A stretch of 64,000 bases of DNA from the NCBI GenBank assembly GCA_900316285.1, contig ONCG01000003.1, forward strand, positions 186,001 to 250,000. Direction: 5' to 3'. Of this stretch, positions 42,730 to 52,600 are shown piece after piece. The notes under the pieces were generated by a model that did no database searches, was not told where the DNA came from, and was given only the letters and a program-made list of their open reading frames with translations. The DNA comes from an uncultured Prevotellaceae bacterium. GTDB lineage: Bacteria > Bacteroidota > Bacteroidia > Bacteroidales > Bacteroidaceae. The position numbers were made by a program, and so were the translations under genes. Within the stretch, counting starts at the first letter, position 1; every line of letters starts with the position of its first letter.

Positions 42730-42787
42730 AAAAAAAAAGTGGACTGCCGTCATCATTCCGTGAAAAATGATAACAGCAGTCCAAAAA
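42730..42787 (-). terminator. Terminator of the xylose operon
   Basis: On the minus strand GGACTGC...GCAGTCC with an internal ATCATT/AATGAT extension is followed by a run of T (42730-42738). It lies between xylA and the GH43 gene. Confidence 0.8.
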
Positions 42788-42841
42788 ATGTGGATAAAGC
42801 GTTTCAAGGGGAGTTCAAGGAACATCACCCTTTAGCGTTCT

Positions 42842-44161
42842 TTATTTTGCATAGAGAGCCACGATGGTCTCGTACTTCTCCTGCTTGCCAGAAGTCTGCT
42901 TCGGCTCCTCTACCTTCTTACCATACTCGTAAGCCTGCTCGAGGGTGAGCTTGCCGTCCTCGAAGTCCTTACCGATACCGGCATCGAAGCTTGCATAGCG
43001 AGCCTTCTTCATTGCGGGCAGTTCGCTGTTCTCGAGGATGTCGGCAGCATTGAGCAGGGCGCGGGCCATAGCATCCATACCGCTGATGTGAGCGATGAAC
43101 AGGTCCTCAAGATCGGTAGAGTTACGACGGATCTTAGCGTCGAAGTTAGTACCACCGTTGCCGAGGCCACCATTGCGGATGATCTCCAGCATAGCCTGTG
43201 TCAGCTCATAGTTGTCGATGGGGAACTGGTCGGTATCCCAGCCGTTCTGCACGTCGCCGCGGTTAGCATCGATGCTGCCCAGCATGCCAGCGTCAACAGC
43301 GCAAGCCAGCTCGTGCTCGAAGGTGTGGCCAGCCAGCGTAGCGTGGTTCACCTCGATGTTCACCTTGAAGTCCTTGTCAAGTCCGTGAGCGCGGAGGAAG
43401 CCGCATACGGTCTCGGTGTCCACGTCGTACTGGTGCTTAGAAGGCTCCATGGGCTTCGGCTCGATGAGGAATGTGCCCTTGAATCCCTTGCTGCGAGCAT
43501 AGTCGCGGGCCATAGTCAGCATCGTAGCCATATGTTCCTTCTCACGCTTCTGGTCGGTGTTGAGCAGGCTCATGTAGCCCTCACGTCCGCCCCAGAACAC
43601 ATAGTTCTGACCGCCAAGCTTAATGGTAGCGTCGATGGCATTCTTAATCTGAACGATAGCGCGGGCTACGACGTCGAAATCGGGGTTGGTGGAAGCACCG
43701 TTCATATAGCGCTTGTTGCTGAAGACATTAGCCGTTCCCCAGAGATTCTTGATGTTGGGGTACTGCTTCATCTTCTCCAGAGCGTAGTCGGTGATTGCCT
43801 TCATGCGAGCCTCATACTCCTCAACGGTGGCTCCCTCCTCAACGAGGTCTACATCGTGGAAGCAGAAGTACTCGATACCCAGCTTATCCATAATCTCGAA
43901 ACCAGCGTCCATCTTGTCCTTAGCGCGCTGAACGGCATCATCTGCCTTGTCCCACTCGTAGCTGCGGGTCTGTCCACCAAACGGGTCAGCACTAGCCTGG
44001 CCAAGTGTGTGCCACCAAGCCATAGCGAACTTCAGCCAATCCTTCATCTTCTTTCCCATCACGACCTTTTCGGGCTCGTAATAGTGGAAAGCCATTACAT
44101 TCTTACTGTCCTTTCCCTCGAAAGGAATTTTACCGGTAAACGGAAAATACTCTTTTGCCAT
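42842..44161 (-). CDS. xylA: Xylose isomerase
   Basis: Starting at the ATG at 44161 (MAKEYFPFTGKIPFEGKDSKN) the protein has 439 residues, the usual length of the longer xylose isomerase class. It has 'YFCFHDVDLVEEGATVEEY' (catalytic His), 'FWGGREGYMSLLNTD', 'LIEPKPMEPSKHQYDVD' and 'IEVNHATLAGHTFEHELACAVDAGMLGSIDANRGD' (metal ligands). It converts D-xylose to D-xylulose. It follows xylB by 36 bases. Confidence 0.97.
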   Translation of the reverse strand: MAKEYFPFTGKIPFEGKDSKNVMAFHYYEPEKVVMGKKMKDWLKFAMAWWHTLGQASADPFGGQTRSYEWDKADDAVQRAKDKMDAGFEIMDKLGIEYFCFHDVDLVEEGATVEEYEARMKAITDYALEKMKQYPNIKNLWGTANVFSNKRYMNGASTNPDFDVVARAIVQIKNAIDATIKLGGQNYVFWGGREGYMSLLNTDQKREKEHMATMLTMARDYARSKGFKGTFLIEPKPMEPSKHQYDVDTETVCGFLRAHGLDKDFKVNIEVNHATLAGHTFEHELACAVDAGMLGSIDANRGDVQNGWDTDQFPIDNYELTQAMLEIIRNGGLGNGGTNFDAKIRRNSTDLEDLFIAHISGMDAMARALLNAADILENSELPAMKKARYASFDAGIGKDFEDGKLTLEQAYEYGKKVEEPKQTSGKQEKYETIVALYAK

Positions 44162-44197
44162 AATTTTTTGAATTAAATTAAGATTAAACATTTTACA

Positions 44198-45691
44198 TTA
44201 AACTTCCTTGGATAAAGCCTTCTTCCACTGCTCGTAGGCAGTCAGATATTCTTCACGACGAGCCATATCGGGGTCGATGACTGCCAGGCGCTTCAGCGAA
44301 GCGAAAGCTTCGTCGTGATCCTTGTAGATACCACAGCCCATACCGGCACCCTTGGCAGCGCCTACCGAGCCATCGGTCTCCAGCAGTTCGATGCTAGCAC
44401 CGCTTGTCGAAGCCAGCGTCTGGCGGAAGATGTCGCTGAGGAACATGTTGGCGCGTCCGGCATGAATCTTCTGGATGTCCATACCCATCTCGCGCATGAT
44501 CTCCATTCCGTAGCAGAACGAGAATACGATGCCCTCCTGTGCTGCACGCATAAGGTGTGCCTTGCCATGTTTGTTGAAGTTCACGCCGTGAATGGAAGCA
44601 CCAATCTCGCGATTCTCGAGTACACGCTCGGCACCATTACCAAACGGAATGACGCTCACGCCCTCGCTACCGATGGGAACAGCTGCCATCAGGTCGTTCA
44701 TCTCGGCATAGCTGATGCCCTCGGGAGCTACCGTGCGGCGCATCCAGGCATTCAGAATGCCAGTACCGTTGATGCAAAGGAGCACACCCAGACGGTTAGC
44801 CTCAGCAGTATGATTGACGTGTGCAAACGTGTTGACACGCGACTTCGGGTCGTAGTTCACATCGCCGAGAACACCATAGACAACACCCGAGGTGCCAGCC
44901 GTAGCTGCAATCTCACCGGGGTTGAACACGTTGAGCGACAAGGCGTTGTTAGGCTGGTCGCCGGCACGATAGCCAATAGGAGTACCCTCCTTCAGTCCGA
45001 GTTCCTCGGCAGCAGCACTGCAGACCTGCGACTGCACGCTGAACGTGGGAACCACCGTTGGCAGGACTGACTCTGGGAATCCGAAATAATCCATGAGGAA
45101 CTTGGCAGGACGATTCTCCTGGAAATCCCATAGCATGCCCTCCGAGAGTCCGCTGGCGGTAGTATTACACTCACCCGACAGCTTCAGGGCAATATAGTCG
45201 CCCGGCAGCATAATCTTATAGATCTTCTCGAATAGTTCAGGCTCGTTTTCTTTCACCCAAGCCAGCTTTGATGCGGTGAAATTACCCGGCGAGTTGAGCA
45301 GATGACCCAGACAGAGGTCGCTACCGAGGTCGCGGAAGGCGCGCTCACCATAAGGAACGGCACGCGAGTCACACCAGATGATGGCATCGCGCAGCGGCTT
45401 CAGGTCTTTGTCGACACACACCAGGCCATGCATCTGATACGAGACACCGATAGCACATATCTGTTCGCCCTTGGCACCCGTCTCGTCCATAATCTTGCGA
45501 AGCGACTGCTTCAGATACTCCCACCAGTTCTCAGGCGACTGCTCTGCCCATCCTGCCCTTACGGCCTTAATGGGTGCTTCACTCTCAGGGAAGAATGCCG
45601 ATGCGGCACATTGTCCACTCTCCATTTCCACCAGTGATGCTTTCACCGATGAGCTTCCAACATCGAAGCCTAAGAGAAATTGTTTTTCCAT
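44198..45691 (-). CDS. xylB: Xylulokinase
   Basis: This 497-residue FGGY kinase starts 'FLLGFDVGSSSVKASLVEMESG' and has 'AIIWCDSRAVPYGERAF', 'LPGDYIALKLSGECNTTASG', 'AATAGTSGVVYGV' and 'HAGRANMFLSDIFRQTLAS'. It phosphorylates D-xylulose, sending it to the pentose phosphate pathway. It is the middle gene of xylE-xylB-xylA. Confidence 0.96.
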   Translation of the reverse strand: MEKQFLLGFDVGSSSVKASLVEMESGQCAASAFFPESEAPIKAVRAGWAEQSPENWWEYLKQSLRKIMDETGAKGEQICAIGVSYQMHGLVCVDKDLKPLRDAIIWCDSRAVPYGERAFRDLGSDLCLGHLLNSPGNFTASKLAWVKENEPELFEKIYKIMLPGDYIALKLSGECNTTASGLSEGMLWDFQENRPAKFLMDYFGFPESVLPTVVPTFSVQSQVCSAAAEELGLKEGTPIGYRAGDQPNNALSLNVFNPGEIAATAGTSGVVYGVLGDVNYDPKSRVNTFAHVNHTAEANRLGVLLCINGTGILNAWMRRTVAPEGISYAEMNDLMAAVPIGSEGVSVIPFGNGAERVLENREIGASIHGVNFNKHGKAHLMRAAQEGIVFSFCYGMEIMREMGMDIQKIHAGRANMFLSDIFRQTLASTSGASIELLETDGSVGAAKGAGMGCGIYKDHDEAFASLKRLAVIDPDMARREEYLTAYEQWKKALSKEV

Positions 45692-45725
45692 ATACCTTAT
45701 TTATAGTTAGATATTAGATGTATCA

Positions 45726-47198
45726 TTACTTCTTGGCCTCGTCGCGCCAAAGCTTGGTCATATCCTCCAGCGTCTTACCCTTGGTTTCGGGCACGAGCTT
45801 CCAAACGAAGATAGCGGCGATGATGCAGATGATGCCATACAGGCCATACGTGAACCAGTGACCGAAGTCGTCGCCAGGCGTCAGGTGCATGTTGAACATC
45901 GGAACGAACGTCGACGAGACGATGAAGTTGAAAATCCACTGGAAGGCAACAGCGATAGCGACAGCAGCTCCACGAATGGTGTTCGGGAAGATCTCGGCAA
46001 TGAGCACCCAGGTGATGGGACCCCACGAGAACATGAACGAAGCGCTGTAGACCATGATGCTGATAGCTGTGACCAGCTCCAGACCTGCATGACCGAAGGT
46101 GGTGGCAACACCGAAGGCACCGAGAGCCATTCCCAATGAGCCCCAGATGAGCAACGGCTTGCGTCCCCACTTCTCAACGGTAAAGATTGCAACGAGGGTG
46201 AAGAGGATGTTGATGATACCCATGAAGACGGTGACCATCATCGGATCTTGCATACCCATATCGCCGAAGATGCGAGGAGCATAGTAGAGTACGGCATTGA
46301 TGCCTACTGCCTGCTGGAATACGGAAAGCATGATGCCGATGAAGATGCACATAACGCCATAGGTGAAGAGGCGCTCGGTCTTCACGGTGATGGTTTCCTT
46401 GATGTCCTGCAGGATTTGCTTGGCCTTCTCGCTGCCGTTGATCTTCGACAGAATGCCGAGAGCCTTGTTGTCCTGGCCAATCATCACCAGATAGCGTGGA
46501 GTCTCTGGAACGAAGCAGATGAGCAGAGCGAAGAGGCCTGCGGGTACTGCCTCGGAACCGAACATATAGCGCCAACCCGTGGTCACCGTCCACTGGGCAG
46601 CGGGATTGATGGCAGCGATGCCCTTACCCATTTCCTCCACCAGCGGCTGAATGTGGTCGCCAAGGATGAAGAAGTTGACGAAGTAAACCAGCAGCTGACC
46701 GAAGATAATGGCAAACTGGTTCCAAGAAACAAGCATACCGCGAATATTCGACGGTGCAACCTCGCCAATATACATCGGGCAGATGGCAGAAGCCAAACCT
46801 ACACCGATACCACCGATGACACGATAGATGTTGAACATGACGAGCAGCGAGAAGCTCGGAGCGCCGTGCTCGAAGAACAGAAACTCAGGTTCCATGCTTC
46901 CCAGTGCCGAGATGAAGAACAGCACACCTGCCAGAATGAGTGAACGCTTACGTCCGAGATTGCTGGCTAGGAAGCCAGAGAGTGCCGAGCCGATGATACA
47001 GCCTATCAGCGCACTCGACGAGGTGAAGCCGTGCCATCCGTTGGTGTAACTAAAGTCTTTTGCCTCCATGAAGAAAGCCTGCAGGCCCTTTTCGGCTCCT
47101 GAAATCACAGCGGTGTCATAGCCGAAGAGCAGTCCGCCAAGCACAGCTACCATCACGATTGAAATGAGGTAGCCTTTGTTTCCTTTGTCTGTTGTCAT
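45726..47198 (-). CDS. xylE: D-xylose:proton symporter
   Basis: From the ATG at 47198 (MTTDKGNKGYLISIVMVAVLGGLLFGYDTAVISG) the protein has 490 residues. It carries sugar-porter signatures: 'LGRKRSLILAGVLFF', 'RVIGGIGVGLASAICPMYIGEVAP', 'FVPETPRYLVMIG', 'QQAVGINAVLYYAPRIF' and 'LVPETKGKTLEDM'. It imports xylose for the adjacent kinase and isomerase. A clear promoter lies at 47232-47263, about 34 bases upstream. Confidence 0.94.
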   Translation of the reverse strand: MTTDKGNKGYLISIVMVAVLGGLLFGYDTAVISGAEKGLQAFFMEAKDFSYTNGWHGFTSSSALIGCIIGSALSGFLASNLGRKRSLILAGVLFFISALGSMEPEFLFFEHGAPSFSLLVMFNIYRVIGGIGVGLASAICPMYIGEVAPSNIRGMLVSWNQFAIIFGQLLVYFVNFFILGDHIQPLVEEMGKGIAAINPAAQWTVTTGWRYMFGSEAVPAGLFALLICFVPETPRYLVMIGQDNKALGILSKINGSEKAKQILQDIKETITVKTERLFTYGVMCIFIGIMLSVFQQAVGINAVLYYAPRIFGDMGMQDPMMVTVFMGIINILFTLVAIFTVEKWGRKPLLIWGSLGMALGAFGVATTFGHAGLELVTAISIMVYSASFMFSWGPITWVLIAEIFPNTIRGAAVAIAVAFQWIFNFIVSSTFVPMFNMHLTPGDDFGHWFTYGLYGIICIIAAIFVWKLVPETKGKTLEDMTKLWRDEAKK

Positions 47199-47231
47199 TT
47201 TGTTGTTTAGATATGATATGATTTCAGTTTG

Positions 47232-47263
47232 CAAAATTAAAAGAATTATCTGAAATCATCAAA
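47232..47263 (-). promoter_or_regulatory. Promoter of xylE-xylB-xylA
   Basis: On the minus strand TTTG at 47260-47263 is present only as TTTG over GATG context (c a a a on plus), followed 20 bases later by TAATTTTG (47232-47239). Confidence 0.75.
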
Positions 47264-47634
47264 TATTCTTCAATCAATTTTTTCTCTATTTGTTTCACAA
47301 ATCTTTCGCTATGTATAATTTGCCGTTATTTTTCCAAGAAATGAACGAAAGAGGGAAAAAAGAAGGACCGGAATGGGGAAAAGTAGTTACCAGTTGTGTT
47401 GGTTGTTTTTTATTCTTATTATTTGAAAACAACAAGGACAACAAAGACAACTGTTCGGGCAGACACGGGGGACTGCCCCTACACGAGGCGCTCTTAGATA
47501 AAAAGAAAGTGCCGATTCGTTTGAACCGGCACTTCCCATAATAGCTATAGTTTAAAAATATTTACTTAACCACAAACTTGATTGCATCCAGTTTGTTTCC
47601 GTTCGGCATAGCTCAAGTAAACTTGGCTCTGCGC
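47264..47634. other. Intergenic region with a GTAGGG-type half repeat and a terminator
   Basis: No gene. An inverted GTAGGG-family half (47456-47482, ending CTGCCCCTAC) matches the element at 54317-54400. 'Acaacaaggacaacaaagacaac' simple repeats precede it. The terminator at 47501-47534 closes the CBM-protein gene. A 17-base copy of that gene's last codons (ACTTAACCACAAACTT) recurs at 47563-47580. Confidence 0.6.
47501..47534 (-). terminator. Terminator of the CBM-like secreted protein gene
   Basis: On the minus strand AAGTGCCG, 12-base loop, CGGCACTT, then a T-rich tail. Confidence 0.75.
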
Positions 47635-49488
47635 TTACTTAACCACAAACTTCTTGCCGTTCTGGATGTAGATACCCTTCACAGGATTCACAACCTTGCG
47701 ACCAGAGAGGTCGTAAACAGCACCATTCTTGACAGCGGTCTCAGCATTGCTGATGCCCAAATACTCGTCATCATTGCAGAGCGTCAGATTCATCACATAG
47801 AGCCAGCCCTTCTGGTCGAAGGCCAAGCGGCTCTTCACCTGATCACTCAGTTTGTAGCCCTTGAGGTTGTAAACGGTGAAGACAGCAGCATCTTCGTTCT
47901 CCTCGTCTTCAGCAACTTCAACGATAAAGTCACCAGCCTCACCATTTGCAGAACCATCCATCTTCAGATAGAATCCCACCTCAGGAGTATAGAATTCCTC
48001 AGAGAGAGTGCCGTCGGCGGTCTGAAGCTTCATGTTGTCGTCAGAGATGAGTCCAATAACATCGTCCAGAAGCAGGGCATCCTTAGCGCCCTTCAGGCTA
48101 ACACTTGTGTGGGTAGCATCGGCTTCTTCCTTGCTAGGAGCAACCGGCAATACGACATCCTCGCTTGCGATGGTGCGCTCTTCCTCGGATGCATCGGCCT
48201 CATTGCAGCTGAACTCAATGTTCTTAAAGTAATAGGTGTTGTCAGCATCCTTGTAGACGTTCAGGTTGAAGGCAACGGTGGAACCGCCATTCTGATCGGC
48301 AGTGATATCCTGTTCGAACTCGAAGTGCTGCCACTCCTCAGTCAGGGAGAGGTTACCGAACAAATCCCAATGCAGATAGTCACCAGGACCTCTGTGAATC
48401 TGTGTTTCGATATCGGTGGGATGATCTGCGCGTGCATCGATAGCGAATTTAACCTTCTGGCCAGTGTGGAACACGTGCTTGTGAGCAACGAAGAACTGAC
48501 TCTGCCAGTTGGTGAGCTCCACGCTATCGCCGACATTCACGCCCGAGTTCAGATTGCCTTCGCGAACAACATACATAGGAGTAGTGCCCGTCACATTACC
48601 TTCTTCATCCTTGTTCTCACGCATGTAAGTAGCAGCCACCGATGAGACGGAGAGTACAGGCTCAACGCCCAGAGGATCGGTCACTATACGTGCAGGCTGG
48701 TCGATGCCGGGAACACCATCACGGCCAGTGAAGGTTGTAAATGTACCATTGCCAAATGTCATTTCATCCTTCGACTTCACACCATTTCTAACAATGTTGA
48801 GCCACTCCGAGAACTCATGGGGTTTTTCCTGCTCACGGATTTCTAGCTTCACGTCGTCGAAGTAGATGACATTGCCGTCAGTCATAGTAGAAAGGTTGAA
48901 AGCAACCGACTGGAAGTACTTACCATTAGCATTCTGAGTGTGATTGCCGTCAACAATAGCAGTTGCCGAAACTTCCTTCCACTCTGTGCCGTAATCGACG
49001 TTACCAAACAGCTGATAGTGGTTGTAGTCGCCAGGAGCATAGTGGGCCTGGGTCTCGAAATGACCAGCCTTTTCAGCCTTTACCTTCAAAGTCATCTTGA
49101 CTTCCATTCCTTCAGGAATGGTTTGTGTAGCATAAATAAAGAACTGGCAGTCCCAAGAAGCAAGTCCGCCATTGACCTCAACTCGGTTGCCGGCTTCGAT
49201 AGCCTCTTCGTCACTTCGAATGATCACCCTTGCGCAGTGGTTGCTGGGATCAGCGGGGTCTTCTACAATCTCTGCAAATCCCTGGAACTGGCCACCACCA
49301 TCATACTGCTGGCCGCTTTCAGGGTCAAACTCTACGTCCTTGCGATAATCGTGGCACCAGAAGCTCGACCACAGCGGGTCAGCCGCTCCCTCCATGTCTC
49401 CGTTCACTACGAGGTCTTTCCAATCACTTTGGGCAAAAGCACCGCTACTAAGCAATACTGCCACAAAAAGAGTAAAAAATTTCTTCAT
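47635..49488 (-). CDS. Secreted protein with two CBM-like modules and sorting-type C-terminus
   Basis: This 617-residue protein has a signal peptide and two homologous beta-sandwich modules. Each carries a 'FETQAHYAPGDYNHYQLFGNVDYGTEWKEV' or 'IETQIHRGPGDYLHWDLFGNLSLTEEWQHFEF' stretch, resembling CBM4/CBM9/CBM22-like xylan-binding modules of Prevotella xylanases. No catalytic domain is seen. The end 'VYDLSGRKVVNPVKGIYIQNGKKFVVK' is a sorting-type tail. Position beside xylEBA suggests a role in xylan binding at the surface. The promoter is at 49538-49569. Confidence 0.82.
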   Translation of the reverse strand: MKKFFTLFVAVLLSSGAFAQSDWKDLVVNGDMEGAADPLWSSFWCHDYRKDVEFDPESGQQYDGGGQFQGFAEIVEDPADPSNHCARVIIRSDEEAIEAGNRVEVNGGLASWDCQFFIYATQTIPEGMEVKMTLKVKAEKAGHFETQAHYAPGDYNHYQLFGNVDYGTEWKEVSATAIVDGNHTQNANGKYFQSVAFNLSTMTDGNVIYFDDVKLEIREQEKPHEFSEWLNIVRNGVKSKDEMTFGNGTFTTFTGRDGVPGIDQPARIVTDPLGVEPVLSVSSVAATYMRENKDEEGNVTGTTPMYVVREGNLNSGVNVGDSVELTNWQSQFFVAHKHVFHTGQKVKFAIDARADHPTDIETQIHRGPGDYLHWDLFGNLSLTEEWQHFEFEQDITADQNGGSTVAFNLNVYKDADNTYYFKNIEFSCNEADASEEERTIASEDVVLPVAPSKEEADATHTSVSLKGAKDALLLDDVIGLISDDNMKLQTADGTLSEEFYTPEVGFYLKMDGSANGEAGDFIVEVAEDEENEDAAVFTVYNLKGYKLSDQVKSRLAFDQKGWLYVMNLTLCNDDEYLGISNAETAVKNGAVYDLSGRKVVNPVKGIYIQNGKKFVVK

Positions 49489-49537
49489 AAGTTTTCAAAT
49501 TAGGATTGTTTGACAAGTTTGTAAAAAAATTCTGCTG

Positions 49538-49569
49538 CAAATTTAAGGCGTTTATTTCAACATCCCAAA
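49538..49569 (-). promoter_or_regulatory. Promoter of the CBM-like secreted protein gene
   Basis: On the minus strand TTTG (49566-49569), 20 bases, TAAATTTG (49538-49545). Confidence 0.75.
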
Positions 49570-49642
49570 TGATTTGTAACAAAAAAATTTACTTCTTGTA
49601 ACAGAAAACTTTTTGTTTGTAACCAGTCATCGTGAAAGCCCT

Positions 49643-52600
49643 TTATAGCCTCACGATGACGGGTTTTCCAGCGTATTCCACCATGCGTCCTTCGGGTGCA
49701 TCTAGGTCGAGCTGACGGGGCGTATCTGGCGTAATGAGCACCACATTGAAGCGGCGTTTCAGCAACATACCGGGGAATTTCCCTTCGCGCTTACCGATGG
49801 TCAGTGTGCGTGTGGCATCGTCATAGCTGATAGGAATGGTGGCATACTGTCCTTTCTCATAGTTGTAGTTGGTGCCTTCGTCCTCATAGAGCTGGAACTC
49901 GCCGTTGCTACCACTATATATATAAAGGTGGATGAGTTCAGCGGGTTTCTCGTCGCTCCACTCCATCTCCGGACCGAACGGGATGATGGCACCTTCGCGA
50001 ACGAAGACGGGAATGCGCTCATAGGGGGCATCGACGACCAATCGCTGTCCGCCCTGCAAGTGCTCACCCGTGTAGAGATCGTACCAACCGCATTGCTTCG
50101 GGAAGTAAACCGAGCGGTTGCGGGCCTTGTAGTAGCCCACAGGACAGGCCATCAGCGCCGGACCGAGCATCCACTGGTTGCCGATGTCCTCCACGCGGCG
50201 GTCGCCGTTGAAGTCCATCACCAGAGCTCGCATCAGCGTGTAGTCCTTGAAGTGTGCCCAACCGGCCAACGAATAGAGGTAGGGCATGAGGCGATAGCGC
50301 AGCTTGTCGTAGTAGACGAACGACTGGTAGGCCGGATGCTCGTCGGGTGCAATGTTCCAGATTTCACGCAGCGGCCACTGGCCGTGAGCACGGAACAGCG
50401 GAATGAAGGCACCAAACTGGTTCCAACGCGTCTGCAGCTCACGCCACTCCTTCAGGTCTTCATTCTCCTGACCCGTCTGGTCGAAGAGCTGCTGGGCAGC
50501 CACATAGCGATTCTCCACGCAGAATCCTCCCTGGTCCATACCCCAGAAGGGCACGCCCGACATCGAGTAGTTCAGTCCAGCCGTCATCTGTGCACGCATG
50601 TCCTCCCAGCGAGTGCCGATGTCACCGCTCCACGTGGCGGTGGAATAGCGCTGCTCGCCGGCAAAGCCGCTACGGGTGAGCAGGAACACGCGCGGCTCGT
50701 CCTTCTTTCCTTTCCAAACCGAGCGCTGGCCGTTGTAGATGGCATCTGCGTTCACGGTACTGTAGGCGTTGAAGTATTCCGTCGACGTGCCGAGGGCGGT
50801 AGGACCACAGAGGGCCTTTCTGTACCACATGGGCGTGCAGTCGCGCACATTCGGCTCCGAGGCATCCATCCACCAGGCATCTATTAAAGTTGAGAGTTGA
50901 GAGTTGAGAGTTGAGTGTTTTGTTCCCTTGAGGGCAAGACCCGAGTAGAGATTCTCGTCCATCTGTCGCCAGAACATCTTGCGGGCACCAGCGTCGTAGG
51001 CATCGTAGAACGAGCCGCGGAAGCCCAGCCAGTCGTGGATGTCGTCCTTCACGGCCTGGTGGTACATCCAGCCGTTCTTGTCCAGCTCCTTGTAGTTGTC
51101 GACGGTGTCATAGAACTTTGGCCAGACTGAGATCATGAAGCGACCGTGCATCTGGTGCACATCGGTGAGCATCTGCTGCGGATTGGGATAGCGCGACGCC
51201 TCGAAGGTGTGGTCGCCCCACGAATCGAGTTTCCAATAGTTCCAGTCCTGCACGATGTTATCAATGGGAATGTGGCGCTTGCGGAACTCACCCAGCGTCT
51301 CCACTATTTCCTGCTGCGTCTTATAGCGCTCGCGGCTCTGCCAGAAGCCCAGCACCCATTTCGGATAGAGCGAGGCCTTACCCGTGAGCGTGCGATAGCC
51401 TGAGATGACGTCGTCCAGGGACTGTCCGGCGATGAAGTAGTAATCCATATCACGGGCCATCTCGCACCAGATGGTCAGGCTCTGGCGGTCGTAGACATCA
51501 CGAGGCTCGGCCACACGCAGACCACAGTACGATTCGCCGCCGTCGGGTTGCCATTCTATGCGCAGATGGGCGCGCCGGCCAGGGCGCAGGGGCACTTCAA
51601 ACTTGTAGGCATTGGGGTTCCAAGCCGTGCGCCAGCGCTCGCTCACCACTTCCTTTCCATCGATGTACACCTTGACATAACCGGCGTAGTAGAGAATGAA
51701 CTGGTAGGGAGTAGGAGCCCACTCTACATCGTCGGGGCTTACCCCCATGGGAGGCGTAAAGGCCTTGGCTTCAGGCTCAATATAGCCTTCGTAGACGACG
51801 TTGGCGCCGTCGAGGTTGAATCCCTGCGGCAGGTTCTTGATACCGCCGTTGTCGGTCTTGCAGGCAATCTCCGAGGTGGCGGGATAGCCGTATTCGTAGT
51901 AGATGCTGTCCTCGTCGCGAACCAGCTTCTTGCCATTCTTATCGATATAGGTACCCGTGAGGTGTCCTTCCTTGCCGTGCTTGTCGTAGAGCTTGAAGGC
52001 GCGGTTCAGCTGCTGATAATCCTTCGGATTGCCAAAGCGGCAGTAGCTGTAGGCATCCCACAGCAGACCGTAGTTCTTCGTGGAAAGCACGAAGGGAATG
52101 GAGACTTTCGTGTTGTACTGAAACAGATCTTCGTTCTTGCCATACATATTGAACTCCTCACTCTGGTGCTGGCCCAGGCCGTAGAACGACTCGCTACCCA
52201 GCGGCGAGAAGAACTTCATCTGCCACTGAAGGCCGTGCTTCATCTCTTCGGTGACAGCGGCACCGCCTTTCGCGCCAAGTTCTCGTTCGGGCACCGTGAA
52301 GTCCCAGAACTGCTTGCCGGGCTCCTCGTTAGGACGGTCGTAGACTTCGCGAAGCAGAGGCTTGTGCTGACCATCGAAGAACTCTATGCGACCTGTCTCC
52401 TTGCTCACCTCGGCCTGTACGTTCTTAGCCTTCACCGCCACACGAGCAGGCACCACCAGGTCACCCGTTTCAGCGGGCAACTCCTCAACGGTTACCGTGC
52501 CTTTGTACTGCGCCTGCGGCACAATCATCAGGCTCTGCGGCTTCACGGGCAGCTCATCCTTCGATGTGGCCCGCACGCGGATAATGTTATCGTTCATCAC

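Noticed and set aside
47290-47541. 83-residue plus-strand open frame
   Set aside because: It runs through a repeat half and a terminator hairpin, with no domain.
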